A stretch of DNA of 64,000 nt, taken from the NCBI GenBank assembly GCA_036497285.1, contig DASXJR010000007.1, forward strand, positions 62,001 through 126,000, given 5' to 3'. Position 1 is the stretch's first letter. Each line of letters opens with the position of its first letter. This DNA comes from RYN-133 sp036497285 (GTDB lineage Bacteria; Actinomycetota; Actinomycetes; Mycobacteriales; Jatrophihabitantaceae). The notes under the pieces are model-generated. The model was not told the DNA's origin. It searched no databases and was given only the letters and a program-made list of their open reading frames with translations. Positions 7,305-15,482 of the stretch are shown piece by piece. The translations under genes were made by a program, and so were the position numbers.

Positions 7305-8881
7305 GCAGCCTCACCGCCCACGAGCATCCCGAGCCGGTCGGCAGTGGCCTCGGCGATCGGCAGGACACCGACGATGCGTCCGGAGGAGATGACAGCGATC
7401 CGCGCTGCCAGCGCCATGACCTCCTCGAGTTCGGTGGACACGAGCAGCACGCCTACGCCGCTCGCGGCCACCTTGCGCAGCCGGGTGTACATGTCCTCGA
7501 TCGCGCCGACGTCCAGACCGTGGGTGGGCTGCGCGGCGATGAGTGCGCGCGGCTCGCGGGACAGTTCCCGCGCGAGCACCAGTCGTTGCTGATTGCCCCC
7601 GGACAGGCTGCGTACCGGCGCGTTCGGCGACGGCGTCACGATGTTGTACTCATCGGCGAGCAACTGCGCGCGGCGCAGCATCAGCCGGCGCGACATGAGC
7701 CATCGTCCGCTGACCTCGTCCAGATCCTTGAGCGCAAGGTTCTCGGCGACGCTCATGTCGAGGACGATGCCGCTGCGGTGCCGGTCCTCGGGGATCACGC
7801 CGAGCCCGGCGTCGTGCAGCGCACCGGCCTTACTCGTGTCGACCTGCCGCCCGCTGATCTCGATGCTGCCCTCGGTCGGCTCGACCAGTCCGGACAGCAG
7901 CTCGCCGAGGGTGGCCTGTCCGTTGCCCTCGACGCCGTACAGCCCGACGATCTCGCCCGGTGCGACGTCGAGTGACAAGCCGTCCAGCACCCGTAGTCCC
8001 CCGACCTCGACCACGAGGTCGCGCAGCCGTAGCACCGGCTCGACGTCCGCCGTCGTCGCCGTCGGCTCCTTGCCGGTGTGCTGCACCGGAAGCATGCCGA
8101 GCGCCGCCGCCTCGGAGCGCAGCGACACCTCACGCCCCACCATCCGCCGGGCGAGTTCCTGCGGCGTGGTCTGCGCGGTGCGCGACTCGAACACGACCTC
8201 GCCACGCCGCAGTACCGAGATGGTGTCGGTGGCTGCGATGATCTCGGCCAGCTTGTGGCTAATCAGGATCACCGCGCGTCCCTCGTCCTGGACGACCCGC
8301 CGCAGTACGGAGAACAACTCGACCGACTCGGCCTGGGTGAGCACGGAGGTGGGCTCGTCCAGAATCAGGATGCGGGGATCGCGGCGCAGCGCCTTGATCA
8401 CCTCGACCCGCTGCCGCTCGCCCGCCGACAGCGACTCGACGGCCGCCGTCGGGTCGATCGGCAGCCCGTAGCGCTCGGCGACCTCACGCACCTCACGGCA
8501 CGCCCGGGTCTTGTCGACCTTGCCCCGGTCGCCGAGCACGACGTTCTCCCACACGGTCAATCCGTCGATGAGGCTGAAGTGCTGGTGCACCATGCCCAGC
8601 CCGTGCGCAACCGCGTCCTGCGGGGTCGCGATCTCGACCGGATGGCCGTCGAGCAACACGGTGCCCTCGTCGCGTTGGACGAGGCCGAGCAAGACCTTCA
8701 TGAGCGTGGACTTGCCTGCGCCGTTCTCCCCGAGGAGTCCGTGGATCTCGCCGGCATTCACGACGAGATCCACGGACTTGCATGCCTGAACCGTTCCGTA
8801 GGCCTTGCTGACGGCTCGAAGTTCGAGCGCCGGCGCGGTTACGGAATCCGCAGTGGTGGGAGTAGCGGCCGAGCGGTCCAG
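7301..8881 (-). CDS. BMP-type ABC transporter ATP-binding protein, apparent CTG start
   Basis: A 526-aa protein with two tandem ABC domains that powers the importer. The first domain has Walker A GENGAGKST and signature LSAGERQRVEV. The second has a Walker-A-like GVEGNGQATL without the Lys (usual in this family) and signature LSGGNQQRLVL. The conserved N-terminal strand LELRAVSKAYGTVQA lies upstream of the first GTG in the frame, so a start at that GTG would lose part of the fold. Between the BMP stop and this segment there is no ATG, GTG or TTG. The only plausible start is CTG at 8881, with GAGGAG (8893-8888) six bases ahead. Initiation at CTG is my inference. Confidence 0.85.
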   Translation of the reverse strand: MDRSAATPTTADSVTAPALELRAVSKAYGTVQACKSVDLVVNAGEIHGLLGENGAGKSTLMKVLLGLVQRDEGTVLLDGHPVEIATPQDAVAHGLGMVHQHFSLIDGLTVWENVVLGDRGKVDKTRACREVREVAERYGLPIDPTAAVESLSAGERQRVEVIKALRRDPRILILDEPTSVLTQAESVELFSVLRRVVQDEGRAVILISHKLAEIIAATDTISVLRRGEVVFESRTAQTTPQELARRMVGREVSLRSEAAALGMLPVQHTGKEPTATTADVEPVLRLRDLVVEVGGLRVLDGLSLDVAPGEIVGLYGVEGNGQATLGELLSGLVEPTEGSIEISGRQVDTSKAGALHDAGLGVIPEDRHRSGIVLDMSVAENLALKDLDEVSGRWLMSRRLMLRRAQLLADEYNIVTPSPNAPVRSLSGGNQQRLVLARELSREPRALIAAQPTHGLDVGAIEDMYTRLRKVAASGVGVLLVSTELEEVMALAARIAVISSGRIVGVLPIAEATADRLGMLVGGEAA

Positions 8882-8923
8882 GACGGGCTCCTCGATGGTC
8901 TTGAAGGTCGGTGTTTCCTGCGA

Positions 8924-10072
8924 TCAGCCGCCGAGGCGCTTGACTTCCTTGGCCGGGTCGATCGACTTGTTACCGATCTTCTTGATGAACTCGGCCAGCG
9001 CCGCCTTCTGCTCAGCGGTGCCTTCACACAGCTTCACGGTCGGGTAGGGGTCGACGCCCATGGACCAGACCTTCGTCGTGCCCATGATGAGCTGGTTCTT
9101 CGAGAACGCCTCGAGCGCGGCGAGGAAGTAGGCGCCCGGGCTGAAGATCACCGAGATGTCGAACTTCGGCGAGGTCTCACCGCACCGGTCGGTGCCCGGG
9201 GTCAGCGTCAGCGCGCCACCCTGGTTCGCCGCCAGGGCCGAGGCGTCGGTCGCCCCGCCGAGGTACGGGTAGATCACCTTCGCGCCCTGGCTCAGCTGCG
9301 CCTGGGTGGCCTCCTTGGCCTTGGCCGAGTCGTTGAAGTCACCGGTGTAGGCGGTCAGCAGCTTGCCACTCGGGACGACCTCGCGGATGCCGGCGAGGAA
9401 CGCCTTCGCGGCGACGATGCTGAAGTCCGCCTTGACACCCGTCACGTACCCGGCTGTCGCGTAGTGCTTCGGCTTCATGAGCAGGCCGGCCGCGTAGCCG
9501 GCGGCGAGCAGATCCTGGTTCGGGTCGTCGGAGGAGATGACGATCTTCGGGGTCTGCGCGATGTTCGCGGCCGCCGGCACGTACCAGGCGGTCTTGGCGC
9601 ACACGGCCTCTTCGGACGCGGGAATGGCGTCCTTCAGCTCGCTCGCGCCCAGCGCCACCATGTCGACGTGCTGCTGGCACAGCGCGCGGGCCGCGGCAAG
9701 CGCCTCGGTGTCCGGCACGCTGCCGCGGGTGATGACCGTCCAGCCCTGCTTCTTCGCGTACGCGTTCGCCGCGTCGACGAAGCTCTGGTAGTAGCCGTGG
9801 TCGTGGATGTCGCCGGGGCTCAGCACGCCGATGACGACCTTGCCGTCACCGTTGGTGTCGGGCTCGTTGAGGCTGGACGTTGCGGCCGAGCTCGAGCTCT
9901 GCGAACCGCCGCTCGAGGCGGACGAGGCCTGCGTGGCCGGCGGCGCCGCTGATGTGGTGTCCGGTGCGCTGGCGGCGTTGCTCGCGCAGGCCGCCAGCAA
10001 CAGCGCGGCGGCGCAGGCCAGACCCACTCGAAGTCGACTATGGCCCACGCGTGCGCGTGACAGTTGACTCAT
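8924..10072 (-). CDS. BMP-family substrate-binding lipoprotein
   Basis: A 382-aa extracellular receptor for the ABC importer. The N-terminal signal peptide ends in a lipobox LLAAC followed by a Ser/Ala/Thr-rich linker. The mature Bmp/Med domain starts with VVIGVLSPGDIHDHGYYQSF and contains family segments such as VVISSDDPNQDLLAAGYAAG and GAKVIYPYLGGATDAS. BMP proteins bind nucleosides or related heterocycles. The ATG at 10072 has AAAGGA nearby and gives a clean lipoprotein signal; the open frame extends 25 codons further without such features. Lies between the flavin reductase and the ATPase genes. Confidence 0.9.
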   Translation of the reverse strand: MSQLSRARVGHSRLRVGLACAAALLLAACASNAASAPDTTSAAPPATQASSASSGGSQSSSSAATSSLNEPDTNGDGKVVIGVLSPGDIHDHGYYQSFVDAANAYAKKQGWTVITRGSVPDTEALAAARALCQQHVDMVALGASELKDAIPASEEAVCAKTAWYVPAAANIAQTPKIVISSDDPNQDLLAAGYAAGLLMKPKHYATAGYVTGVKADFSIVAAKAFLAGIREVVPSGKLLTAYTGDFNDSAKAKEATQAQLSQGAKVIYPYLGGATDASALAANQGGALTLTPGTDRCGETSPKFDISVIFSPGAYFLAALEAFSKNQLIMGTTKVWSMGVDPYPTVKLCEGTAEQKAALAEFIKKIGNKSIDPAKEVKRLGG

Positions 10073-10094
10073 CTGAGTTCCTTTCGCTGGATGA

Positions 10095-10769
10095 TCAGCC
10101 GGCCTGCGCGGGCGCGCTGGTCCGTTGTAGCTCGGCGTAACTGACACGTTGCTGCGAGAACAGCGAGTGCTCCCCCACAGTCACGAACCACGGAAAGCCC
10201 ATCCGTCCGATCGCCTCGACCTTCGTGGGGTCGATGCGGCCGGGTTCGGCGGTGATGGCGTCGTCGACGGTGATACAGACGACTTCGGCCAGCACGATGT
10301 GCACCCCGGAGAAGCAGGACGTGTGGTCGCCGCGGTCGATGACCTCGCGCACCACACATTCGAGGTGTGCGGGCGATTCGGCCAGCGACGGCGGCGCCAC
10401 CCGCTGCGAGGCCACAGTGGTCCACCCGACCAGTTCGGCCTCGTCGGTGCCGTTGGGGTACTCGCGGGCGACGTCTTCGATGTGCTCGGCGAGGTCGACG
10501 GTCGTCACGTTGATGACGAACTCGCCGGTCCGCTCGAGGTTGACCCAGGTGTCCTTCGGTTCGTCGGTCGCCTCGCGCAGCGCGCCGACCGTGACGGCGA
10601 CGATTGGCGGCTCGCCGCTGACCGGCATGTAGTAGCTGAAGGGCGCGACATTGACGGTGGCCTCGGCGTCCAGCGTCGTGATCATCGCGATGGGACGGGG
10701 CACCACCAGCTGCGAGAGCAGGCCCTGCTTCTGCGCAGGCGTGCGTCCGGCCATGTCGATCACTGTCAT
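10095..10769 (-). CDS. Flavin reductase-like protein (DIM6/NTAB family)
   Basis: A 224-aa split-barrel flavin-binding protein. RPIAMITTLDAEATVNVAPFSYY and PPIVAVTVGA are the FMN-binding strands of the flavin-reductase-like family, and CFSGVHIVLAEVVCITVDD forms the later barrel. Such proteins supply reduced flavin to monooxygenases or act directly on small substrates. The ATG at 10769 overlaps the amidohydrolase stop (ATGA). It sits between the amidohydrolase and the importer. No two-component flavin monooxygenase is adjacent, so its partner is not obvious. Confidence 0.85.
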   Translation of the reverse strand: MTVIDMAGRTPAQKQGLLSQLVVPRPIAMITTLDAEATVNVAPFSYYMPVSGEPPIVAVTVGALREATDEPKDTWVNLERTGEFVINVTTVDLAEHIEDVAREYPNGTDEAELVGWTTVASQRVAPPSLAESPAHLECVVREVIDRGDHTSCFSGVHIVLAEVVCITVDDAITAEPGRIDPTKVEAIGRMGFPWFVTVGEHSLFSQQRVSYAELQRTSAPAQAG

Positions 10770-12133
10770 GGCTGCACCACGGTCCACTTGTGTGGAACGG
10801 AGATGCCGGCGCGCGCGAGTAACGAGGCCGACCGGTCGGCGGCCTCGGCTCGCAACGCGTCGATGTCCACCCGTGTCGGCCGGCGGTCGCGCACCACGAC
10901 CTCGCCGTCGACGAGCACGTCCCGCACCGAACCCGACCCGCCGCCCCACACGAGCTGCAGGGCCAGGTCACCGCGCGGTGTCCAGGCGATCGACCTGGTG
11001 TCGAGCACGGCGAGGTCGGCCGCCTTGCCTACTTCGACCGAGCCCAGCGCCGAGCCCGCGCCGATCGCCTCGGCACCGTCGATCGTGGCCAGCGCAAACA
11101 CCTCGTCGGCGCGCAGCGGGTGGCTGCCCCGGTCGCGTTCGAGCGCGGCGAGCAGGTAGGCGGCGTGCAGCACGTCCGGAACGTCGCCGGCGTTGTGCGA
11201 GTCGCAGCCCAGCGCGAGCCGGCCGCCGCGACGCACGAACTCGCCGTGCCGTCCGGCCCGCGTGTAGCCCTGCCCCAACCGCAGATAGGCACCGGGCGAC
11301 GACGCGATCGCCGCGCGCGCGGCGAGCACCAGTTCGAGCTCGCGATCGTCGAGCCACACCGCGTGGCCGAGCACGAGCCGCGGGCTCAGCACGCCCAGCC
11401 GGTCGAGATGCTCGATCGGACGCAACCCGCTGCGCTTGGCGTACGAGGCGATGTCGTTCTCGCCGGGCGACATGTGCAATGTGAGCCCGACGTCGAGGCG
11501 CGCAGCGAGGTCGGCCGCGCCGGCGAAGAGCTCGTCGCTGGCGAGGTCGTGGCCGACGAGGGTCACCCAGCCCGTCACCAAGCGGCTCGGTGCCAGCGCC
11601 TTGACCGTCTCTTCCTGCCGGGCCAGCACCTCATCCGGCGGGCCTGCGAAGGGCATACCGTCGACGTCCCAGCCCCACCCGCCGACCCTGCCGCGCACCC
11701 CCGCCTTCTCGAGGCCGGCGGCGACCCGCAAGGGGCTCGCGACCGCGCCGGGCTCGAGCAGGGTGGTCACGCCGCGGGTGAGCGCGTCGACCGCGGTGAT
11801 GGTCGCGCTCAGTTCATCGTCGTCCCCGCCATGCACCGCGTGCAGCGGAACGACCCAGTCGAAGATCGACTCGTCGGAGCTGATGTCGTCCGGAATCATG
11901 CTGCGCACCAACGGATCGCCGGTGGTGTGCTGGTGCGCGTCGATCATGCCGGGGATGACGACGCAGTCGCGGGCGTCCAGCTCGTCGGCGCCGGGGTAGC
12001 GCGCACGCAGGTCGCCCGCCGTGCCGATCGCCGCGACGAGCCCGTCCGAGACCGCGATCGACGCGCCCGCGACCACGCGGCGGTCGGCGTCCATCGTCAC
12101 GACGTCCGCGTCCAGTACCAGCAAAGCGCTCAC
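10766..12133 (-). CDS. ATZ/TRZ-type amidohydrolase (deaminase-like)
   Basis: A 455-aa metal-dependent hydrolase related to cytosine, guanine and chlorotriazine deaminases. The metal ligands are visible: HQH in GMIDAHQHTTG, His in LTLHMSPGEND, His in VLGHAVWLDD and Asp in LGCDSHN. The family removes amino or halide groups from N-heterocycles. The GTG start at 12133 overlaps the MDR stop (GTGA). Its coupling to a nucleoside-like importer and a PucR-type regulator points to a nitrogen heterocycle as substrate (inference). Confidence 0.86.
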   Translation of the reverse strand: MSALLVLDADVVTMDADRRVVAGASIAVSDGLVAAIGTAGDLRARYPGADELDARDCVVIPGMIDAHQHTTGDPLVRSMIPDDISSDESIFDWVVPLHAVHGGDDDELSATITAVDALTRGVTTLLEPGAVASPLRVAAGLEKAGVRGRVGGWGWDVDGMPFAGPPDEVLARQEETVKALAPSRLVTGWVTLVGHDLASDELFAGAADLAARLDVGLTLHMSPGENDIASYAKRSGLRPIEHLDRLGVLSPRLVLGHAVWLDDRELELVLAARAAIASSPGAYLRLGQGYTRAGRHGEFVRRGGRLALGCDSHNAGDVPDVLHAAYLLAALERDRGSHPLRADEVFALATIDGAEAIGAGSALGSVEVGKAADLAVLDTRSIAWTPRGDLALQLVWGGGSGSVRDVLVDGEVVVRDRRPTRVDIDALRAEAADRSASLLARAGISVPHKWTVVQP

Positions 12134-13158
12134 GGTTTTACAACCACCTTGCCGACGGTGTCGCGCGACTCCACGGCCGTCCACGCGGCCGGCAGGTCGT
12201 CGAGCGCGTACTCGCCGGCCACCGGCAGATGCGCTCCGTCGCCGAAGGCGGCGTCGATCGCGGCGCGGAAGTCGTGCGCGGTGTAGCCGCCGGCGCCGAT
12301 CAGGCGCAGGCCGCGGTGGAAGACGTTCGCCAGCGAGAAGCTGACCTTGTCACCGCTGGTGTTGCCCAGCAGCACCATCCGGCCGCCGATCGCGAGCGAC
12401 GCGAGCGAGGCCTCCCAGGTGTCGACGCCGACGTGGTCGATCACGACGTCGGCACCCGCGCCCTGGGTGAACTCCCGCACGGTCGCGGCCAGTTGCCCCT
12501 CGTTGCGCACAGCTAGCGTGGCGCCGGCCTTGCGCGCGGCGTCGAGCTTCTCGTCGGTGCTGGCGACGGCGACGACGGTCGCACCGGCCTGGCACGCGAT
12601 CTGGGTGATGGCGAGGCTGATCGCGCTCGCCCCGGCCTGCACGACGACGCACTCCCCCGGAGCGACCGCGGCCGCGGTGACGACGGCGTGCCAGCCGGTC
12701 GCCCAGGCGGTCGGTAGCGCGGCCGCGTCGACGAGGCTGCGGTCGTCGGGGATCGCGACGACGGTGTCGGCGCGCACCGCGACGAACTCCGCGAGCCCGC
12801 CCGGGACGTTGCCCCCGAGGATGCGCAGGTGTGCGCAGTACGCGCGCTCGCCGGCCGAGCAGTTGCGGCACAGCCCGCATCCCTGCGTCGGGTCGATGAC
12901 CACGCGGGCGCCGTCGGCGACATCGCGCACGCGGTCGCCGCGGCCGACGACCGTGCCGGCGATGTCCATGCCGGCGATGTGCGGCAGCCGGAACCCGGGC
13001 AGCACGCCCGGTCCGTTGCGCTGGATGACGTCGAGCCGGTTGAGGCCACACGCGCCGACGCGGACGAGGAGGTCGTCGCTGCCCATGGCAGGCTCGACGA
13101 CGTTGCGCAGGTGTACGACCTCGGGGCCACCGAAGTCGACCTGCACCATCGCTCGCAC
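12130..13158 (-). CDS. Zinc-containing MDR alcohol dehydrogenase/quinone reductase-like protein
   Basis: A 342-aa medium-chain dehydrogenase. The N-terminal GroES-like domain carries the structural-zinc cysteine cluster GCGLCRNCSAGERAYCAH. The Rossmann domain has the QAGASAISLAITQIACQAGA dinucleotide segment and later VIDHVGVDTWEASLASLA. The first gene of the seven-gene operon. Start GTG at 13158 is preceded by GGAGG nine bases away; longer frames lack a ribosome site. Zinc-type NAD(P)H-dependent oxidoreductase acting on an alcohol, aldehyde or enone. The catalytic-zinc Cys position is not obvious, so quinone-reductase-like activity is possible. Confidence 0.82.
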   Translation of the reverse strand: MRAMVQVDFGGPEVVHLRNVVEPAMGSDDLLVRVGACGLNRLDVIQRNGPGVLPGFRLPHIAGMDIAGTVVGRGDRVRDVADGARVVIDPTQGCGLCRNCSAGERAYCAHLRILGGNVPGGLAEFVAVRADTVVAIPDDRSLVDAAALPTAWATGWHAVVTAAAVAPGECVVVQAGASAISLAITQIACQAGATVVAVASTDEKLDAARKAGATLAVRNEGQLAATVREFTQGAGADVVIDHVGVDTWEASLASLAIGGRMVLLGNTSGDKVSFSLANVFHRGLRLIGAGGYTAHDFRAAIDAAFGDGAHLPVAGEYALDDLPAAWTAVESRDTVGKVVVKP

Positions 13159-13188
13159 CTGCGCCGACCTCCACGTCGTTGGGGCCCT

Positions 13189-13224
13189 GCCATCTCGCAT
13201 TGCGAGGTGGTGATTCGTATTGCG
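13189..13224. promoter_or_regulatory. Operator-like sites upstream of the MDR/importer operon
   Basis: A 13-bp palindrome CTCGCATTGCGAG (13194-13206) is followed 19 bp on by a related CGTATTGCG (13216-13224), about two helical turns apart. GCCATCTCGCATTG at 13189-13202 repeats a 14-mer found in the FAH promoter. A minus-strand TTGACA at 13255-13250 could be the -35 of the operon; I see no convincing -10. Likely regulatory region; the binding protein is unknown. Confidence 0.45.
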
Positions 13225-13307
13225 GTACTCTGCTAGCCCCGGAAGGCGCTGTCAACGGCTATCGGCAGGTGTCTCGGAACGCGTGATCGGCCTGTAACAA
13301 CGGGGCC

Positions 13308-13964
13308 TCAGCGCGGCTGCGCCGTCAACAGGTCATGCGCCGCGAGCGCGGCCTGCAGGACGGCGAAATGCTGTGGATCGAGCGGGTCCACGCCGAGCCT
13401 GGCTTTGAGCTGGCTGACCCGATAACCGACCGAATTGCGATGCAGATGCAGTTGTTCGGACGCGACCCGGCGGCTGCCCCGCGCGGCCAGCCACACCCGC
13501 AGCGTCTCGACCAGTTCGGGACGGGCGAGGATCGGGCCCAGGTGCCGGTCGACGAACCACGCCACGCGTTGCGGCGGCACCGCGAGCAGCGCCTGCAACA
13601 GCCCGGCGTCGTCGAAGCCCACCACCGCACCACGCCCGCAGCGCAGCAGTCGGTGCGCCTCGGCGAACGACGCGACGCAGTCCTCCCCGGCGGTCACCGG
13701 CGGCCCGGCGGCGGCGCGCACCGCGCCGTCGCCCACCGCGGTCTGCACCCGCTCGTGCACGGTCGCCAATTCGGTGTCGTCGACGACGACCAGCCAGGCC
13801 ATTGTGTCGTCGTGGCGCACGGGACGGTCGAGCCAGGCGAGCGCGGTGCCCCAGGCCCGTTGCCGGGTGCCGGCGTACTCGAGCACCGCGCCATGGCCCG
13901 TCCGGTCAGCCCGCAGTGACGGCGGAACGGAGACCAGCGCCGGGACGGGCGCGAGCGGGCGCAT
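13308..13964 (-). CDS. Short PucR/CdaR-type transcriptional regulator
   Basis: A 218-aa regulator with only the C-terminal half of a usual PucR protein. Residues about 150-218 are the PucR HTH_30 domain (LVETLRVWLAARGSRRVASE then LHLHRNSVGYRVSQLKARLG). The first half looks like a reduced GGDEF-like/CdaR sensory segment (AWLVVVDDTELATVHERV). The N-terminal purine-catabolism domain of the family is absent. The start ATG overlaps the aldehyde dehydrogenase stop (TGATG), so the two are co-expressed. A likely local regulator of the island; ligand unknown. Confidence 0.82.
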   Translation of the reverse strand: MRPLAPVPALVSVPPSLRADRTGHGAVLEYAGTRQRAWGTALAWLDRPVRHDDTMAWLVVVDDTELATVHERVQTAVGDGAVRAAAGPPVTAGEDCVASFAEAHRLLRCGRGAVVGFDDAGLLQALLAVPPQRVAWFVDRHLGPILARPELVETLRVWLAARGSRRVASEQLHLHRNSVGYRVSQLKARLGVDPLDPQHFAVLQAALAAHDLLTAQPR

Positions 13965-15406
13965 CAGTGCTCCAGCAGTTTGATCGCCACTGCTTTCTCC
14001 TGTGTGTACTCGCGCAGCGCGCCATATCCGCCGCCGCGGCTGAATCCGCTGTCCTTCTGCATGTTGAACGGGAAGCCGATGACGCCCGCGTCGTGGAACT
14101 GGTTCACGGCCACCTGTCCCGAGCGCACCTGCTTGGCGACCTTGATGGCGCGTGAGACGTCGTTGGTCCAGATGCAGGCGAGCAGGCCGAAGTCGGTGTC
14201 GTTCATCAGCTCGGTCGCCTCGGCCATCCCCGTGAACGGTTGCACCGCCAGCACCGGGCCGAAGATCTCCTCCCGCACGATCCGCATGGACGGGTCGACC
14301 CGGTCGTACACGGTCGGCTGCACGTACCACCCTTCCCCTGTCGGCTTGCCGCCGGTGGCCACCCGCGCGCCGTCCGTCCGGGCCGCGCCGAAGTACGACG
14401 ACACCCGGTCGAACTGGGCCTGGGTGACCAGCGGTCCCATGTCGGCGTTCGCGTCCCAGGCGCCGATGCGGACGGACTCCATCGCCGCGACCAGGCGCTC
14501 GACGACCTCGTCGTGGATCGACGATTCGACCACCAGTCGCGACCCGGCGTAACAGTTCTGTCCCGCGTTCTCGGTGCTGCCCCAGACGATCGACGGCAAT
14601 GCCGCGTCGAGGTCGGCGTCGGCGAAAAGCACGTTCGGCGACTTGCCGCCGAGTTCGAGCTTGACCGGCACCAGGTTCGCCGCGGCCGACGCCATGATCG
14701 ACCGCCCGGTCGCGGTCGATCCGACGAAGCTGATGTGGTCCACGTCCGGATGTGAGGTGAGCGCGGCACCGGCTTGCGGGCCGATGCCGGTGACCACGTT
14801 GATGACTCCGGGTGGGAATCCCGCCTGGCAGGCGAGTTCGGCGAGCGCGAACGGCGCCAACGGTGCGATCTCGGACGGCTTGAGCACCACGGTGTTGCCC
14901 GCGGCGAGGGCCGGCGCGACGTTGGCGGCGGTGAGCACGGCCGGGACGTTCCACGGGATCACGACCGCGCACACGCCGTACGGCTCGGGGATCGTGAAGC
15001 CGAGATAGTCGGGGTTGCGGGTCGGCAGCGTGACACCGGTGAGCTTGTCGGCGGCACCGGCGAAGTAGTCGATGATCCCGTGCGCGATGTACATGTTCAT
15101 CCGGCCACCGGCCAACGGTTTGCCGACGTCGCGCGCCTCGGTCGCCGCCAGCGACTCGAGATCTTCCATGATGAGTTCGGCCCAGCGCCGCAGCAGCGTC
15201 CCGCGATCCGACGGGTTCGTCGCGGCCCAGCCCGGGAAGGCCCTGCGCGCGGCGGCAACCGCGTCGTCGACGTCGGCCGCCTCGGCCCGTGCGACCGACG
15301 TGAACGGCTCGCGGGTGGCCGGGTCGATCACGTCCAACTCGGCCTTGGCCCGTGCGGGCACCCACTCACCGTCAATGAGTTGGGCACCGGCGGGATACTC
15401 AGGCAT
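13964..15406 (-). CDS. NAD(P)-dependent aldehyde dehydrogenase
   Basis: A 480-aa member of the ALDH superfamily. Seen in order: VVIPWNVP, the cofactor Lys/Ser in VVLKPSEIAPL, FVGSTATGRSIM, the catalytic Glu in LELGGKSPNV, the nucleophile Cys in NAGQNCYAGSR and EEIFGPVLAVQPF. Oxidises an aldehyde to its acid. Divergent from the alcohol dehydrogenase/P450 operon with a shared regulatory region, and coupled to the PucR-type gene. Pairing of an aldehyde dehydrogenase with a CYP116-type P450 recalls the thiocarbamate-degradation (thc) genes of Rhodococcus, where dealkylation releases an aldehyde. Confidence 0.92.
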   Translation of the reverse strand: MPEYPAGAQLIDGEWVPARAKAELDVIDPATREPFTSVARAEAADVDDAVAAARRAFPGWAATNPSDRGTLLRRWAELIMEDLESLAATEARDVGKPLAGGRMNMYIAHGIIDYFAGAADKLTGVTLPTRNPDYLGFTIPEPYGVCAVVIPWNVPAVLTAANVAPALAAGNTVVLKPSEIAPLAPFALAELACQAGFPPGVINVVTGIGPQAGAALTSHPDVDHISFVGSTATGRSIMASAAANLVPVKLELGGKSPNVLFADADLDAALPSIVWGSTENAGQNCYAGSRLVVESSIHDEVVERLVAAMESVRIGAWDANADMGPLVTQAQFDRVSSYFGAARTDGARVATGGKPTGEGWYVQPTVYDRVDPSMRIVREEIFGPVLAVQPFTGMAEATELMNDTDFGLLACIWTNDVSRAIKVAKQVRSGQVAVNQFHDAGVIGFPFNMQKDSGFSRGGGYGALREYTQEKAVAIKLLEH

Positions 15407-15432
15407 GCCGTGATCCTTGCACGGCCTCCGTT

Positions 15433-15450
15433 CCGCATGTCAAGATGCGG
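15433..15450. promoter_or_regulatory. Palindromic operator candidate, CGCAT-N6-ATGCG (copy 2)
   Basis: CCGCAT-GTCAAG-ATGCGG is a perfect 6-bp-arm palindrome midway between the divergent aldehyde dehydrogenase (start 15406) and alcohol dehydrogenase (start 15483). Its minus strand contains TTGACA and matches the FAH-promoter site at 13 of 16 core positions. A repressor or activator bound here could control both directions. Confidence 0.55.
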
Positions 15451-15482
15451 TTTCACTTCGTGATTCGGCCGAAGGGGTCTGG

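Noticed and set aside
9842..9870. EF-hand-like loop DTNGDGK in the BMP lipoprotein
   Set aside because: Single short match in the linker before the binding domain; one loop without its partner helices does not support a calcium site.
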